Shown here one piece after another: positions 24,884 to 37,400 of a stretch of 64,000 nt of DNA; the first letter of the stretch is position 1; each line of letters starts with the position of its first letter. Position numbers and translations under genes: made by a program. The DNA is from Symbiodinium natans. Its lineage: Eukaryota; Sar; Dinophyceae; Suessiales; Symbiodiniaceae. Under the pieces are notes generated by a model, which made no database searches, was not told the DNA's origin, and saw only the letters and a program-made list of their open reading frames with translations. The DNA is taken from positions 290,001-354,000 of the forward strand of contig CAJNDS010002373.1 of NCBI GenBank assembly GCA_905221605.1, given 5' to 3'.

Positions 24884-25484
24884 GCCAAAGATCCAGCTTC
24901 AACCCAACATCGGAAGCCCTTCATAGCTCTACATCTGAAGCTTCAGTATGCACAAACTCCAATCGCTTAACCAGATCTGGGTGCTGATGCCGCCGCCCGG
25001 AGTCAATCCGCAAAGCTGTGATCGTAAGTGGCCTGTGCAAGTGCTTCTAGGGAAGGGCTTTCTTAGGGTTGACACTTGACGCCCTTTTTTTGCATCAGGC
25101 TTGTTGGGTGCACGCCTGGACGGAAGCTGCTCATGTTCACCTACTTTTGTATGCGCACGACTAAGCTTCAGGTAGCTTTTGACACCCTTAAAACCCGAAG
25201 CCTAAGTCGTTTGTGCTGCTAGCCACCCAAACCGTTGTTCTTTGATCGATATCAAATGGAGATCAAACTAGCAGGATTTAACCACAGTGATCCCCTAAAG
25301 GACTCCTAGGAGTCCTGGCCTTGATTAGGCTCTTGGTGGTGCTTTCCGTTCTGATTACTGCTAGTCAGGCTGGGCGCTCTTCAACTTCTGTATTTCCTGG
25401 AAGAGATGTTCCCTGCCGTTGGGCTGCTACGTGTACCACACATGCACTTCATCGGCAGGGTCCATGCAACTATCATGTCAGTCC

Positions 25485-25925
25485 TGTCTCTCAGCTTCAG
25501 CCAGGCGGCTGGTGTGGCTGCGCGAAAACGTAGCCGCTCACGCGCCTGTAGCTCTGCGTCTCAGCTTTCAAAATTCAACACAGTTGTTGCGCAGGAGCCG
25601 AAGGTTGCGGGGAGAGGACGAGGGAGACATCGACCCACCGCTGCAAAAGATCAGGCGCCCACAACGTCTGACATACCGGAAAGTTGCTCTGCAGTAACAA
25701 AATTTTGGTTTAGTTACGCCCATTCAGTCACGCTGCACACGTGTGGAGGTGGCTTTGCCTGTGAAGGACAAAGCGTCCGCTTGGGAACTTTGGGACTTTC
25801 TGAATTTGAGAGCTTATGATGAGAATGATGGAGCAAGATGCAAGATCCAAGGTTTTCAGGCTCGGGATGCTCATGCTTTGCCTGCCTTCGCTTGGCCTGG
25901 TCTCCTGGGAGCCGGGACAGCTTGA
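25485..25925 (+). pseudogene. Plus-strand coding segment with an in-frame TAA
   Basis: One reading frame gives ARRLVWLRENVAAHAPVALR, then DEGDIDPPLQKIRRPQRLTY up to a TAA at 25695-25697. The same frame then resumes as SRCTRVEVALPVKDKASAWE and LWDFLNLRAYDENDGARCKI, to an AAG/GTTTTC donor near 25852. The stop is either a disabling mutation or lies in a 42-nt GC-AG intron starting after RKV (25689-25730), which would keep the frame. It is one of the few plus-strand candidates. Product unknown. Confidence 0.35.
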
Positions 25926-26299
25926 GTGGACCAGCCCTCGATACGTAAAGGTGACTATTCAATCGTCCGTAAAGGCCCGCTGAAAACGAACTGAACTCGC
26001 GTAGGCCGTAAAGCATTCATGCGTCACCTCCACGTTCGCTCACGCTGCTTCTTGCCGACCATGTAGCATCGACGTCCTTCTACATTCAGGGAGGTTAAAG
26101 CAGCTGGGACTTATCCTCACTGTCTGGCCTTCTTCGGCTCTACTTTGGGGCACATTGTCGGCAATTGTCGGGCCTCGGGCCCGACGTTGCACTTGAGGTG
26201 AAGCGGGTTTTCTTGTCTCGTATTGACATGCTGTAAACCCAACCCTCTTGCTGCTTCGGCTTTACCACTGGCATGATCCTATACAGCTCTAGCAGCACA

Positions 26300-26434
26300 G
26301 TCCCGAAGTTCCCTACCCAAAGCAGACAAAGCTTTTTTGCGCTCCCCAAACCATGGGCCTTGTCCAAGTAAAACTGAAAGAGTGCCCGGGTTGAGGCCAG
26401 AAACCCATGTTGCAAAACCACATAGTCGCGGGAC
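26300..26434 (-). CDS. Candidate exon, possible alpha/beta-hydrolase-like strand
   Basis: After a CTGAACCAG acceptor at 26435 the frame reads GLMSRDYVVLQHGFLASTRA then LFQFYLDKAHGLGSAKK. A hydrophobic strand running into HGF is typical of the oxyanion turn of serine esterases, but no nucleophile motif was found. It might equally be a divergent OPR-like unit of the neighbouring gene. The frame is open on to 26140. Confidence 0.3.
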
Positions 26435-26555
26435 ATGAGGCCACCTGGTTCAGACAGATAGCGCAAAATCTACAACTTATTTCGGCAAACTGCCACTGGA
26501 ATGGAATTCGTTGGAATTATTGTGATATGTATGTATGTCTCTTTCTTTGTCTACA

Positions 26556-26608
26556 GCACAAATGGATACACATTGGTTGATATTCGTAATCGCAATATCG
26601 CTAGGCAG
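26556..26608 (+). CDS. Possible small plus-strand exon
   Basis: A very good acceptor (TCTCTTTCTTTGTCTACAG) is followed by a frame reading NGYTLVDIRNRNIARQ and a CAG/GTAGAG donor. It lies in a locally AT-richer stretch (26.47-26.75 kb). The upstream open frame MEFVGIIVICMYVSFFVYS would be a membrane helix if unspliced. Weak. Confidence 0.25.
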
Positions 26609-27073
26609 GTAGAGGACTACGCTAGGCTCAAGGAAATGGTACACGAGTCCCCAACATCTTCAAGTCAGCAGCGTGTGAACACAAAAGTGTACCTATGTAG
26701 ATATATATTTACTTCTTGCAGAAAACTCTTGTTAAGCAAAGCATGAACGGATAAGAGAAGGGGACCCCGCGAGGATGCCCTTGAGTGACGAGGCGCATGC
26801 TAACTGTCTGAGTAAGTCGAAGTATGCATCGTAGGTCTTTGCTGCCAGGATCAAGCCGGAGCTTGGCACATCCAACCTGCAGAGCAAGTGCAAATTCACA
26901 TTGAAGGCGTGTTTCTTCGTCACTGCAGCCCGCCTGTGCAGAAATCCGTTCTTGCATCGGCGGTCAGCAAGAATTGGAAACTTCGTACCTGGACATGCTC
27001 ACGGTTCAAGGTTCAGGGCAGGAAAAGCAGCAAAGACCAATAAACTAAAGCAAGGCCATTATGCATTATTATG

Positions 27074-27101
27074 CACGCACGCATGCATGCATGCATGCAA
27101 T
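27074..27101. repeat. GCAT tetranucleotide repeat
   Basis: Self-complementary (GCAT)n run within a TGCATTATTATGCAC context. Confidence 0.8.
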
Positions 27102-27554
27102 CCATGTGCATATGCTTTATCTTCACACACTACTTAGGTGGCAGTGCAGTCAAATTTTTCTGCTGCTTCAACGACAACCAAAGCTTCAGTTGAGTCTTTC
27201 GAATGTTTCCGGGGGCTGACAACATCTCCTGCACACATTCTTCGGGGCTTGTGCTCGACAGCTATCCAGGAAGAGCCAGCCCAACAAAGAAGGCGCACTG
27301 GAGAAAGTGGAAAGCATGTAGCTGGAGAGCATCTCCTGCAGGCATCTGTGGACCAGGCCTTCGACAACCTACATCCTCAATCAAGAAGCCCCTGCATCTC
27401 GGAGATCCCAGCATTTTAGCCTCCCGACAGGACAAGCCCTAAGTAATTCGGCTTCCCAAACCTTCACAGCCTCTTCACAAGGAAAGCTTCCTCAGCGCCT
27501 TACAGGCCCGATTCGAGTTGGGCTTTCCTTCGCGAGGAACGCAGGTTGGGGCTA

Positions 27555-28100
27555 TCAGGTTTTGGCCCAAGGCTCTCGCGCAGAGTGCTCTGCTTCGATG
27601 AAGTCAGCCTCGTCACCCTCCTTGGGCTTCAGCACTTTGGAGGAATGATGAGGATTCAACAGGCAGGCGTATCTCCATTGAGCATCGGACACGGTAACTA
27701 GGCACAGGTGCTCACTTTGCCCAAGCTCAGTTCCATGCTCAAGGCGCCGCACGCGCAAGCTCCATCCGAAAGAGTCAGAAATGATAAAATGGTTGCCACG
27801 GCTCGGTGTCCACCTGCCACTGCGGAGGCTTCAGCACGACACACCGGTCCTGTGCAAAGCTCTTGTGGCTTCCAGGCGTTCTTGGGGGCTTGCTTACAGG
27901 TCTCCGTGCTTGCTTTGAGCTTCTTACGTTTCTCCACCTGCTTAGTGGCTCAATGTCTTTCCCAACTGAACTGGAAGCCTCGTGCTGTCCGAACGGGCGC
28001 AAGGGCCTCGCCATCGAAGACCAGGTCCGGCATCTCAGGCATCTTGCCCGAAAACCTTTTCAAAACGACTTCGGACTTCTGGCTCCGTGAATGACAGGGT
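27555..28100 (-). CDS. Unrecognised coding segments
   Basis: From the right: KSEVVLKRFSGKMPEMPDLV then FDGEALAP. A 57-nt GT-AG stretch can be removed in phase 0 to join VEKRKKLKASTETCKQAPKN then AWKPQEL. Further left, another frame reads VTVSDAQWRYACLLNPHHSS then KVLKPKEGDEADFIEAEHS. Probably exons of a minus-strand gene, possibly the 3' continuation of the OPR-like gene. No RAP domain is recognised. Confidence 0.35.
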
Positions 28101-28497
28101 TTGGGGTACACATGGTGCACTGTTTGTATCAACGACCTGCGGCATGAGAGAAAGGGCAAAGGGGCCTTCGACTCTGCGCACTTCAGCATCGACAAGCTGT
28201 CATGTACCAACAACCCCTTCTCCCTCAATGTCAAAGCGCGACTACTTTCTGACCGCAACTTTGTCTCCTACCTAACGTCAGATGAAATAACATGAAATAA
28301 CACCACCCGCCACCACCTTAATTGGACAACTGTTGTTTTACGGTTAGTGTCGGCACAATCAATACTGGCTTAGCTCTATGCCTTTTACCACATGTTGGTC
28401 AATATTCCGCATCACTGCGTGTACATGTGCATCTTGCCGACTGCATCCAACACATGAAGACGCACTTCAATGCCCTTGTTTTGAGTACAGCGTTTTA

Positions 28498-31400
28498 CCC
28501 AGACTTCATCAATGACCAAAAAAGTCCAAATCCAGCAAGATCTTCCGACCAACTGCCTAGTAACAGCCTGCTTCCGTCCCGGGCACCTTGGCAAGTCCTG
28601 CAGGCTGCCGATGATGCTTTGGTCAAGGCCACGCCCAAGCTGCCGAAGGCCCTGCCCGCCGTTGAGAAAAAAACTTCCACTGACTTCCATGTGTCTGGTC
28701 TTACGAGTTCAGAACTGAATGAGTTGCCTTGAGCTTCATTGACCGCCCTCGCGGGTACTCGCCGAATCAGGTGAGCGATCAACAAATTCAGTGGCCCGAT
28801 ACGAAATTCACAATCTGCCCATTCAGCCAGTCATTTGCTGAGGCCACATGAATTTGCAGTACCTCTGGGGATACATACGTATGCTTTTACAGGAATCATG
28901 CTTTCCATTCTCGGTTTGCTGTTCTCAAGTAGGCCAGGAGCACAACCTCGCTTCCCACTGTATCTGTATCGCTTCCGGCTTCAAATATTTCTGGCCGCCT
29001 TGGCTTTGAGGTTTGTTGGCTTCCCGTTCGGCTTCAGAGGTCCATTGGTTCTTACCTCTCTCAATGACATGTCGCGTTGTGACATCTCAAGCAGCACTGG
29101 CCTGAAGTTAAAGGCCTGGGACATACATCTAGAAGATGTCTTCAGAACAGTCTGAGTCTACTCATGCAGACAGAACCCACTGCGTCCCACTGCGCCTCAG
29201 ACTGGGCCCACTGCAGCACAGGGTGCCTGAAGCCCGTGGCACCTCATGGAGATGCAGGTGCTTGTTTTGGGGGCTGCTGCTATTGCTACTTTCAAGCGAG
29301 ATCGATCGAGAATCTCCCACTCCCATGGCTGCTGTACATGTGCTGCTCGGATACTGAAGTTTTGGAGCACAGCGATCAGGTCCACCGCCCATGCGATCTG
29401 CACATCCGGGCTTGAGTCGAGAAGCCTTGCGTTCAAGAAAGCAGTCAGTAATTAGTAGTGCACCATCAGCTCTCAGGATTCAGGCTTTGCTTGGTGTTGG
29501 GCTGAGCTTCTAACCATCTGTACAAGCACCGCTGGCTGTTGCTGCTTGGTTAAGTGTTCATGCTGCGTAGCTGATCACCAGTTAGCGCTCGTTTACTCTG
29601 CCATCTGCGTCCTCGATGCTTTGTACTCTCCGACATCATCTGATCTCCCACAGCCTGAAGCAGGTCTGAGGGTCAGCTGGGATGTGCTCAGACTTTCATT
29701 TTCCTGCCCCTTGCAATTGCTAGAAACACCATGTGCTGCCTGAAGCCATCCCCTCTGTTTGGGATTCTGGGAACACCACTTCCAGATTTGATGCATGCGC
29801 CGACAAGCATCTTCCCCGTTGCCCACACTTTGTCGGTTTAAGATGGTGACTGCCTCATGGCCTCATGGGCCAATCAGCCATGCAAGTCATTGTTTCATGG
29901 AGCCCCTCCCTGCGTGGCAGCTCGGTCTGGAATCCGCGCAACCCCGCTCATCATTTCCAAATTCTGGCTAGCTGGGGGCTAAGAGAAGCACCGGCCTGAA
30001 ATAGCTCTGTCGCCTCCGCGCCAGCAGTTGCAAAAGCCCAAACCTTGGTCTGCAGCCCCGAAAGGCAAAGTTTGGCCCTTCTCTTCGACCCTCGAGGTTC
30101 GCGCACGGCTTTGCACTTGGACCATTAGTTCTCAGGCTTCGCAGATGCAAAGCAAAGGGGTGATGTAAGCAGATCGTTGGTGGCATAAGGCCTACGAGTC
30201 TAGCCAGCCAAGTCGGGCTGTGCAGGGATCTAAGCTGCCTCGGTCATGCTGTCGCCCTCTAGGTTTTTTTTGCCGCCAATCTAGCCAAGCTCCACGGGCT
30301 GCAAAAGCTTTCGGGTTTATGGTTTAGCCACCCCAGACCCCAGAATCAGCCCGAGACTCGAGGTTTGCAATGCCCTGCGTAGAGAACTCGCCCAACTTTG
30401 CACGGGCTTTCCGGGCAATGAGGGAGAACAACGAGCCTGGAGGGGCTTCAGCTAGTATCTATGCTGTTTCACACAAAAGGCCGTGCACAGACCTTCTTCA
30501 GGACTCCAATGGTTTTGTTGACTCTATTGCAGGCTCTGGTTTGTCCTGCTCTCATTCATCTTTGGCTTACTCCCCGCAACGACAGAGATTTAAGACATTG
30601 TAGCGAGAAACTCGGTCCAACACCAGGAGAATGTGCACAGATTTAGCACTCGATGCAAGCAACACAGTTTTACCTTGGACACAGAAGGCTGTAGCCTTGG
30701 GCTTCAGGAATAAAACCCTTAGAGCATATGGGTAGTCGAGGGACCCCCTTCACTGAGTAACAAACGAAAGTCCGGCCTTCAGCGCCCTGGCCCACTGTCG
30801 CAAAGGCCCAAGCCAGATTCGCGAGCCTGTAGTAAGGCTCGATTTCAGCACCGCCTGTTTCGTTTGCTGTGCTTAATGAGGCCACAAACATGTGTGGAAG
30901 CACACAGGGCATTGGTACTCGCGGGCCACTGGGCTTGTGGAGATCGATTCGTGGCGTAAACCCGCGCGTATCCCGGTTGATTGTTTGCATCCGATGATTT
31001 GTGCGACTGGCTCGGGTCGCAGATCCTGCCGAAAACCGTTTCTTTGGCCCTTGGGCTCGTGCTGCTGCGGTGTGGCATCGCGGAGAATGAGCCCGTCACC
31101 TGGCGAGGAGAGACCCCGGGCTTCGACACTTACACTCGCACTTGCCAAGGAGGTCCTAGGATCTGCAAACTCGGGTCTCATCTATAGGTATCCGGGAATC
31201 ATATTTCAAGTAGCTGAGGCTCCTGGATCATTTGCTTCGACGCTGAATGTCTTGAACTCGTTACAACCCTACTTCACCGGTGGGCTTCGCAAACACTAAA
31301 CCGGCAAGAAGGGTAGATGTTCTTGACCAGCGCTGCACTGTTTCCTGCGTCACCCTGCAGCCCTGAGAAACTTCTGCCACGACAGACCGAAAACCTAGTG

Positions 31401-34400
31401 GACTGATTTGGCCGAGCCACCACTGAGGCACCGCGTCCCCAGAGCTTGAAACAGCTCGTCATTCACCTAGGGTTTCCCCTCCCTTTCCCAGCTGCAATGA
31501 CAACGACGGGAACGGGATTCCTGCAACACGACGCTGACATATGCGTCTTGGCGCTGTAACTTGGCAACAGCGATGACAGTAGGTGCCACAATGCCCAAAA
31601 AGAAGACACAACAGTTGGTACGCCCACTGCGCGCGTCACCTCACGGAGTGTCGCGAAAGCCCAGGCGCTGTTCACCTTAGGGAACAGTGGGCCTGATTCC
31701 CTCAAGCTAGCATGTACACCTACCCCTACTTGTCGTTGCAATTCCCATCCAACGTAGCTGACCCTGCTTTTCTTTTCCTCGCTTTCTCCTCGTCCTCCTC
31801 CGCATTACGAGCCTCTCGCCACCTACATTCCATTCTCCGGACCCAAGCCCCAACCGGTTTTACAGACTCGAACCTCAGCTGGCCCTCTGTGGGCACTCTC
31901 CGCACCCCTGAACCTCGCCCTCCGCCCCCGGCCCCCTGGACACGAAACTCAGCCTCTTCACAAAGGCGGATAGCAGTCGCTTCTCCTTCGGCATCTCTTG
32001 GCATTCGCTTTTTTTCGCACCTGCCTCGAGGGAACTCTCTGTCATAAGTTTTTTTTGGGGATCACCGTGAAGGGTTACTTTCGCTGGGCTGAGCGGGAAA
32101 GTCAAGTATTGCAGGTCGAGCTACAGCATTTCCAGTTGTTTTGCAGATTGTTGCAGGTGCTTGCCTCACGTGCTGGGAACCATGGCTTTGGCTCAGCTAT
32201 ACTCAGAAGCTGGCGGTGGAAGGGGGGGTGCGGGTGGGAGAAGCATCTCCGAGCCGTGTTGACACGTAATCGGCCCATGGAAACAGCTGGACTGTTGACT
32301 GGCGCCTTTTGGTTTGGTACAGCCAACAACCGACAACATCGAACAGGGGGAGATGGACAAATGCCCAGCAGCAAGACACAAACAACACCGAAAACGCAGA
32401 AGCTGAGACCAGAAAGCCGAAGAGCCTTAAAAAGCTAGCGGGAGCACCCCAAAAGCCCAGAACCGGAATGTCTGGAGTCAAGAAGCCAGGAGCAACCGCA
32501 GCCCAGGTTGTAAATACAAGCAGGAGTGTGCTCCCCAGTTCTGCTACTGGGGCTCGTACTTCTTGCTTTGCTGGAAGATCTTTCTGACTTGCACTTAATT
32601 TCAGACATTAGTGGCACGGGAGGTTTTGTCCAAAAGGCGCTTCCCAGAAAACCTGCTTTGCCATCGTTTTGGCGCTACAAACGGCGCAGGAGCAGCTTCA
32701 CACGTACACATGGCCATTAACTGCCCCTCAAGCCTGAGGCCTTCCAGACCTGGAGCTTCTACTGCATGCTCACAGAATTTCATGGCTTTCTTTCCATTTC
32801 TTCTCCAGCCGCCTACTGTAGCAGGACTGCTACACGGGAAACACGACCGCACCACCGACGATGTTAAATGTGAAGTCCTGCGACCAGTGGCGACATCTAA
32901 GCACTGGAAGCCGGGCATCCTCTGCAAGACCTGGCCCCGAGAGGCACCGAGAAGTCTTAGAGCTGTTGGGACTTCCAGGTTCCGACTCTGGGGGGGGGGG
33001 GGGGCCAGCCGCCGTTTGTTGCAGAGGTCGATGCCAAGACTGGGAGCTGAAGCTGTGGGCTCTTGGAAAGATGCCCGTCATGTCCGTCATGTCCGTCAGT
33101 CGTGCTTAGCTTGAGCTTGTGCTCAATGTGCTTCCAATGTGCTAGCCTCGAATAGCAGGACGAGTTTCAGCAACCTCACAACCTCACATTCGGGGCCTGC
33201 TCGGCCAAGCTCGAAACCACCTGGAGGATTGTCCGAGCGACTGTGTTCTTTGGAGTTGGGGGAGGGTGTGTCCTGTGCTGCACTCGACAGAGGATGGAAC
33301 CCCCATATCCCCCATCTGAACTCCTAAGGTAAGGATGCTATCGCATGCTGACGGCACTGCCGGCCGTGAAGGTAGTATTGCCAAGTTCTTGGGGTATTTA
33401 TGCCTTGAACCCCTCAAACCGAAGGCCCCAACATGCGCCTTTGGGTCTCGTACCACCATCGAAGCAAAGGACCAGAGTGTGTTCGCAAGCCTGGTTAGGC
33501 CAGTTAGAGCAGGGAGATTGGGCAGGGACACCGCAACAACGCATTATTCAACTACGCAAACCTGGCATACTTGCCCCTCAGGGAAAGGACCGAAAGCCTG
33601 CAAACCTCGTTTCATCTGGAGAGGGGAATGTGCCCATAATCTTGTGCAGTTGGCTTCCAGGGGCATTGCCTTGAGGTTTAGAGCTTGCCGAGAAGCATGA
33701 CGAGCTCAGAGTTTTGAACGCGCGAACATGCAAACATGCATGTATGTCAAATTGTATGCGAGACCTGGTAAGGGACAAGTCCATCTGGGCCCGGGCGTTT
33801 GTCGTAGTACCCCCGATGTGCCGGCCAGTTTGTTTCCGAAAACTGTGGTGTGTAAAGTGTAAAGCAGGCAGAGGCTGCCCATGATTGTGCACAACCCTTT
33901 GTCGGGCCAGGTTGCGCCGAGACAAAGCAGAAGAAACAAAAAAACAGTTATATTGACTTGCGCATCCTCACTCACCCCATCCCCCCGGTCTGCGTTGTAT
34001 TTGAGAAGGCCGAAATGCCACCAGCAGATTCCAACAATTGTGCCAAGGATTTTGGACCAAATGCAAGACCGTGGCTCTTGTGCCCCAGCGCCCTCCTTCT
34101 GCACAGCCTCTTTGCCCAGGGTGGACAACCTTATGTTCAGGGTTGAGGGTGTGCCAGGAAGGCGTTCAGCTTTGTAGGCATCCAAGCCTGTGTTCGAGAT
34201 ACACGGTTCTCATGGGCGTCACGCTTAGCAAAATTACAACAATAGGCAGCAAGAGTCACAGAAGTAATTCTGCGACCGCGAACCTACAATCCTAACCTCA
34301 AGTCTTGATCTCTGAAGCACCTCCCCTCCCCTCCCCCCTGCCCCCCAACTCCCCGTCCACACCCAAAATATTTCCAACAGCCACGCCACGTTTGCCGCAG

Positions 34401-37400
34401 TCGGCTGGCCACCGAGGCAGTGGCCACAGCCCAGGTGAGCGAGGCGAGCTCAACAGCCTTTTCCAGGGCTTGGGGGCGGCTAGTGTTTGGCTTTAACGGT
34501 CCTCGTGGCTCAGCGGGAGCTGCGGACCATCGGGTGCAAGGTTCAATGCTCTTGCGGGCTGTCATTGCTTTTAACAGGCTGGCACACATGTTTCCCTTGC
34601 TTGCTACGCAAAGAGGTTGTCTACGAGCTGCCCCATGTCACCTGGATCCACCCTATTGATACCTAGGAACCACACTCCTGGTACCGAGGACGTAGAGTCT
34701 AGTGGCTTCTAAATCGGAAGAAAGGCCAACATCCGAATATCACCGAATATGAAGCGACGCTGGGTCAATGAATGGACTATGTTACAGGGTGTCTCGCGAA
34801 GTAAATGAGACGAGATCAAAACCCTCAAACGCAAGCAAGCAAGGGGCTTGCGGCAAGTTCACCGAAAGCTCATCCTCGAAGCGTGTAAGCTCGCGCAAGC
34901 AACTGTGCGCTCCAAAGTGTTGGTTTGAACTCGCGTAAGCAACAACTCGAAGCACAAGACGAAACTGTGCGGGCCCGCGCAAGCAAAATGGCAAAATCGT
35001 GGCACGCAAGCAAAGCTCGAAGCGAGCGAGCTCAGGCAAGAAAAAACCTTGATTGGCAACAGATTCGTTTGGGTTTTGGTCATCGCGCAACTGGTGCCGA
35101 GTGTAGGTGCGCCGGCCTGTGTTTCGGGATCCGGGCAGGGTGAGGTCCGGCCCAGCCTTCAAAGCCTGCGGGCGCCTTGCCACCTCGTCGGCGAAGTCCG
35201 CGACCAGGCCTGGCCTTAGGTCTCTACGTCAGGTTTGGCTAGTTTCAGAGTCCATGTGCCCACACAATTTTCAAAGCTGCAAGCGGTCCGAGCACAAAGC
35301 AAGATCATCTATGCAAATCTCAAAGGCCCAAACAACCTCACAAGCCGCATTGCCCCTTGACATCTGACGGATGTCAACACGCCATTCTACTTTACTTTCC
35401 GCCGTGGAGCTCAGCCGTAAGGCTTGCGCAGGCGTACGCTACGTTCACCTTCAGTGGTTGGGGTTAAAGGGGTTTTGTTGAAGGCTACATTGGTCCTCAA
35501 ACAGAGGGCTGGGACCCTTAGAAAGGGACTGGGAAGGAATTATGAAAAGGATTCGAAAAGCTTCTGGAAGGAACCATGCAACGTATGCAACGTGTCCACC
35601 CCTCTCGAGAGAAATCCTTTTCCAGGCAATCCTGCCTAAAGCCTGACGACGTCGGACGCGAGATAACTTTATATCGTACAGCCCTTTATTCACAGAGCGT
35701 TCCACATTCACCCTACCCCCCCCCCTTCTAACATGGAGCTGTGCCACCAGGTGTCGCGGACTTAAGTCTCCTGCAGCAGTGGGGTTTCAGCGCAGCTGAC
35801 CCTTGTGAGCAGGATAGCGGTGACGTGCGATGACTTCGGACACCTTGCTGAAAAGCTCTGTGCAGATATGCCCCAAGGCTACAAGTCAAAATCCCCAGGC
35901 CCCTTGCGAGCTCCTTGCCGCCGCCTTGCCTCTTGGGCACCGGTGGAGAGGAGCGTGCGGTGGCCGGCCTCCAACTTAGCATAGGACCAGAGAAGCCTCA
36001 GTTGTCTTGGGCTCAGGTTGAATTGAAGGAATGCAGGGCTTCAGGCATCTACTCTGGAAGACATCTGGCAGGCCAGTTTCCGAGCCCTCACACATCATGC
36101 GAGCACAGGCTGCTGAGCCACATTACAAGCTCGTTGTCTCCGAACGTCTCCATGAGTGGAATGGCTTTCTGGGCCACCTCAGGTGCACATCTGCACGCAT
36201 CGCGACATCGTGCCTCTGCAGTCAACCCTGGCCGCCTTTGAGCCCTACTCAATTCACTCAACAGTTCAAGCCCTGAAGAATTCAACTACTACATGCTTCC
36301 TTTCGGTGTCGCAGAGTCTAGGGATCTAACAAATAGGATGCAAGGATGGTGCCCGGCATGGGCTTCGTCACCTACGTCTGACTTTTTATGCCGCGAGAAC
36401 AGTGAATGAGAGTTCGAATTTAATGCGTGAGCTGGGACACAATACTATTATTATGGAGGGGCCATGGACTGGCTGTAATACGTGCTCTCTTTTAGTTCGT
36501 TCCTTTCATTGCTCTCTTTTCTCTCTTTCTTACACAACTTTCCTAATCATAAAAAACCATGTGAATGCAACATGTGAATGAAGATAGAAAAAACTACTAA
36601 AAGGAAGGACAAAGTGTATTTACGGGGCTATTATTGTTCTCTTCTTGTAAGCCCCGTTAAATAATATTAATAGAGTGAAGTGAACACGGGGTAGATGAGG
36701 AGAACAAAGAGAACGCAATGCGCGCCCGTGATGAACGAAACTGCCCTTTTGACCGTATCTTTCTATCACGAGGTAAAAATTGGAATCATAAAGGCTTAGG
36801 AATTTATTACTTATTATCTGGATTCATCTTTGGAATCTCCGGAACATTAATATCAGTCTTTATAAGAATAGAACTATATTCAGCAGGAAATAGAATTACA
36901 TCTCCAGAAAACCAGAACTTCTATAATATAAGCATTACTGGTGCCCGGCATGGGCTTCGTCACTTACGTCTGACTGAAGCCCGTGGGTAAACTCTCTGAG
37001 CCCTGAAGCCCGGCAGGACCCAAGGCCGACAGCGCAGAAGCCGGGACAGAAATTCGACAGATCTCGACATTCCCTGCATCAAAGTCGCAGAATCAAGGGC
37101 GGGACCTTGGGATAGGCAGGCTTAGAGAAGTCCAGAGAGGTCCCCCTCGAAAGCCGATGAAGGAATCCTGGGTCTTGGATATGGTACTCTGATATGGTGA
37201 TGGCCCTTTGATGGCCCTAGAGGTTCTCTTCCGCCACATGGGAGATGGAATGGCACCGAAGCTTTCTTCCAAGGATGCATCCCGTTTGTGTTAGCAGCAA
37301 AGCCCCCTTTTTGCCACCTAAACCCTCTGATCCGCTAAGCCGGGCAGTACGGACAGACCGACTATCAACACTCGTGGTTAAGACACGAACCCCCCTCTCC

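Larger units (their letters stand above)
36384..36938 (+). mobile_element. Mitochondrial DNA insertion (NUMT) with cox1 5' fragment
   Basis: A 555-bp AT-rich block, sharply different in composition from its flanks, lies between two copies of a 37-bp direct repeat. Its right half encodes a cox1 N-terminal fragment and its left end resembles a piece of mitochondrial LSU rRNA. It contains an 8-bp inverted repeat (36622-36629 and 36650-36657), a common feature of dinoflagellate mitochondrial DNA, where genes exist as scattered fragments. The orientation given is that of cox1, opposite to the host OPR-like gene, so the block is intronic or intergenic. Confidence 0.85.

Noticed and set aside
26618-26640. 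GGCTCAAG resembling the spliced-leader end on the plus strand
   Set aside because: Only 8 bases match, in a different context.
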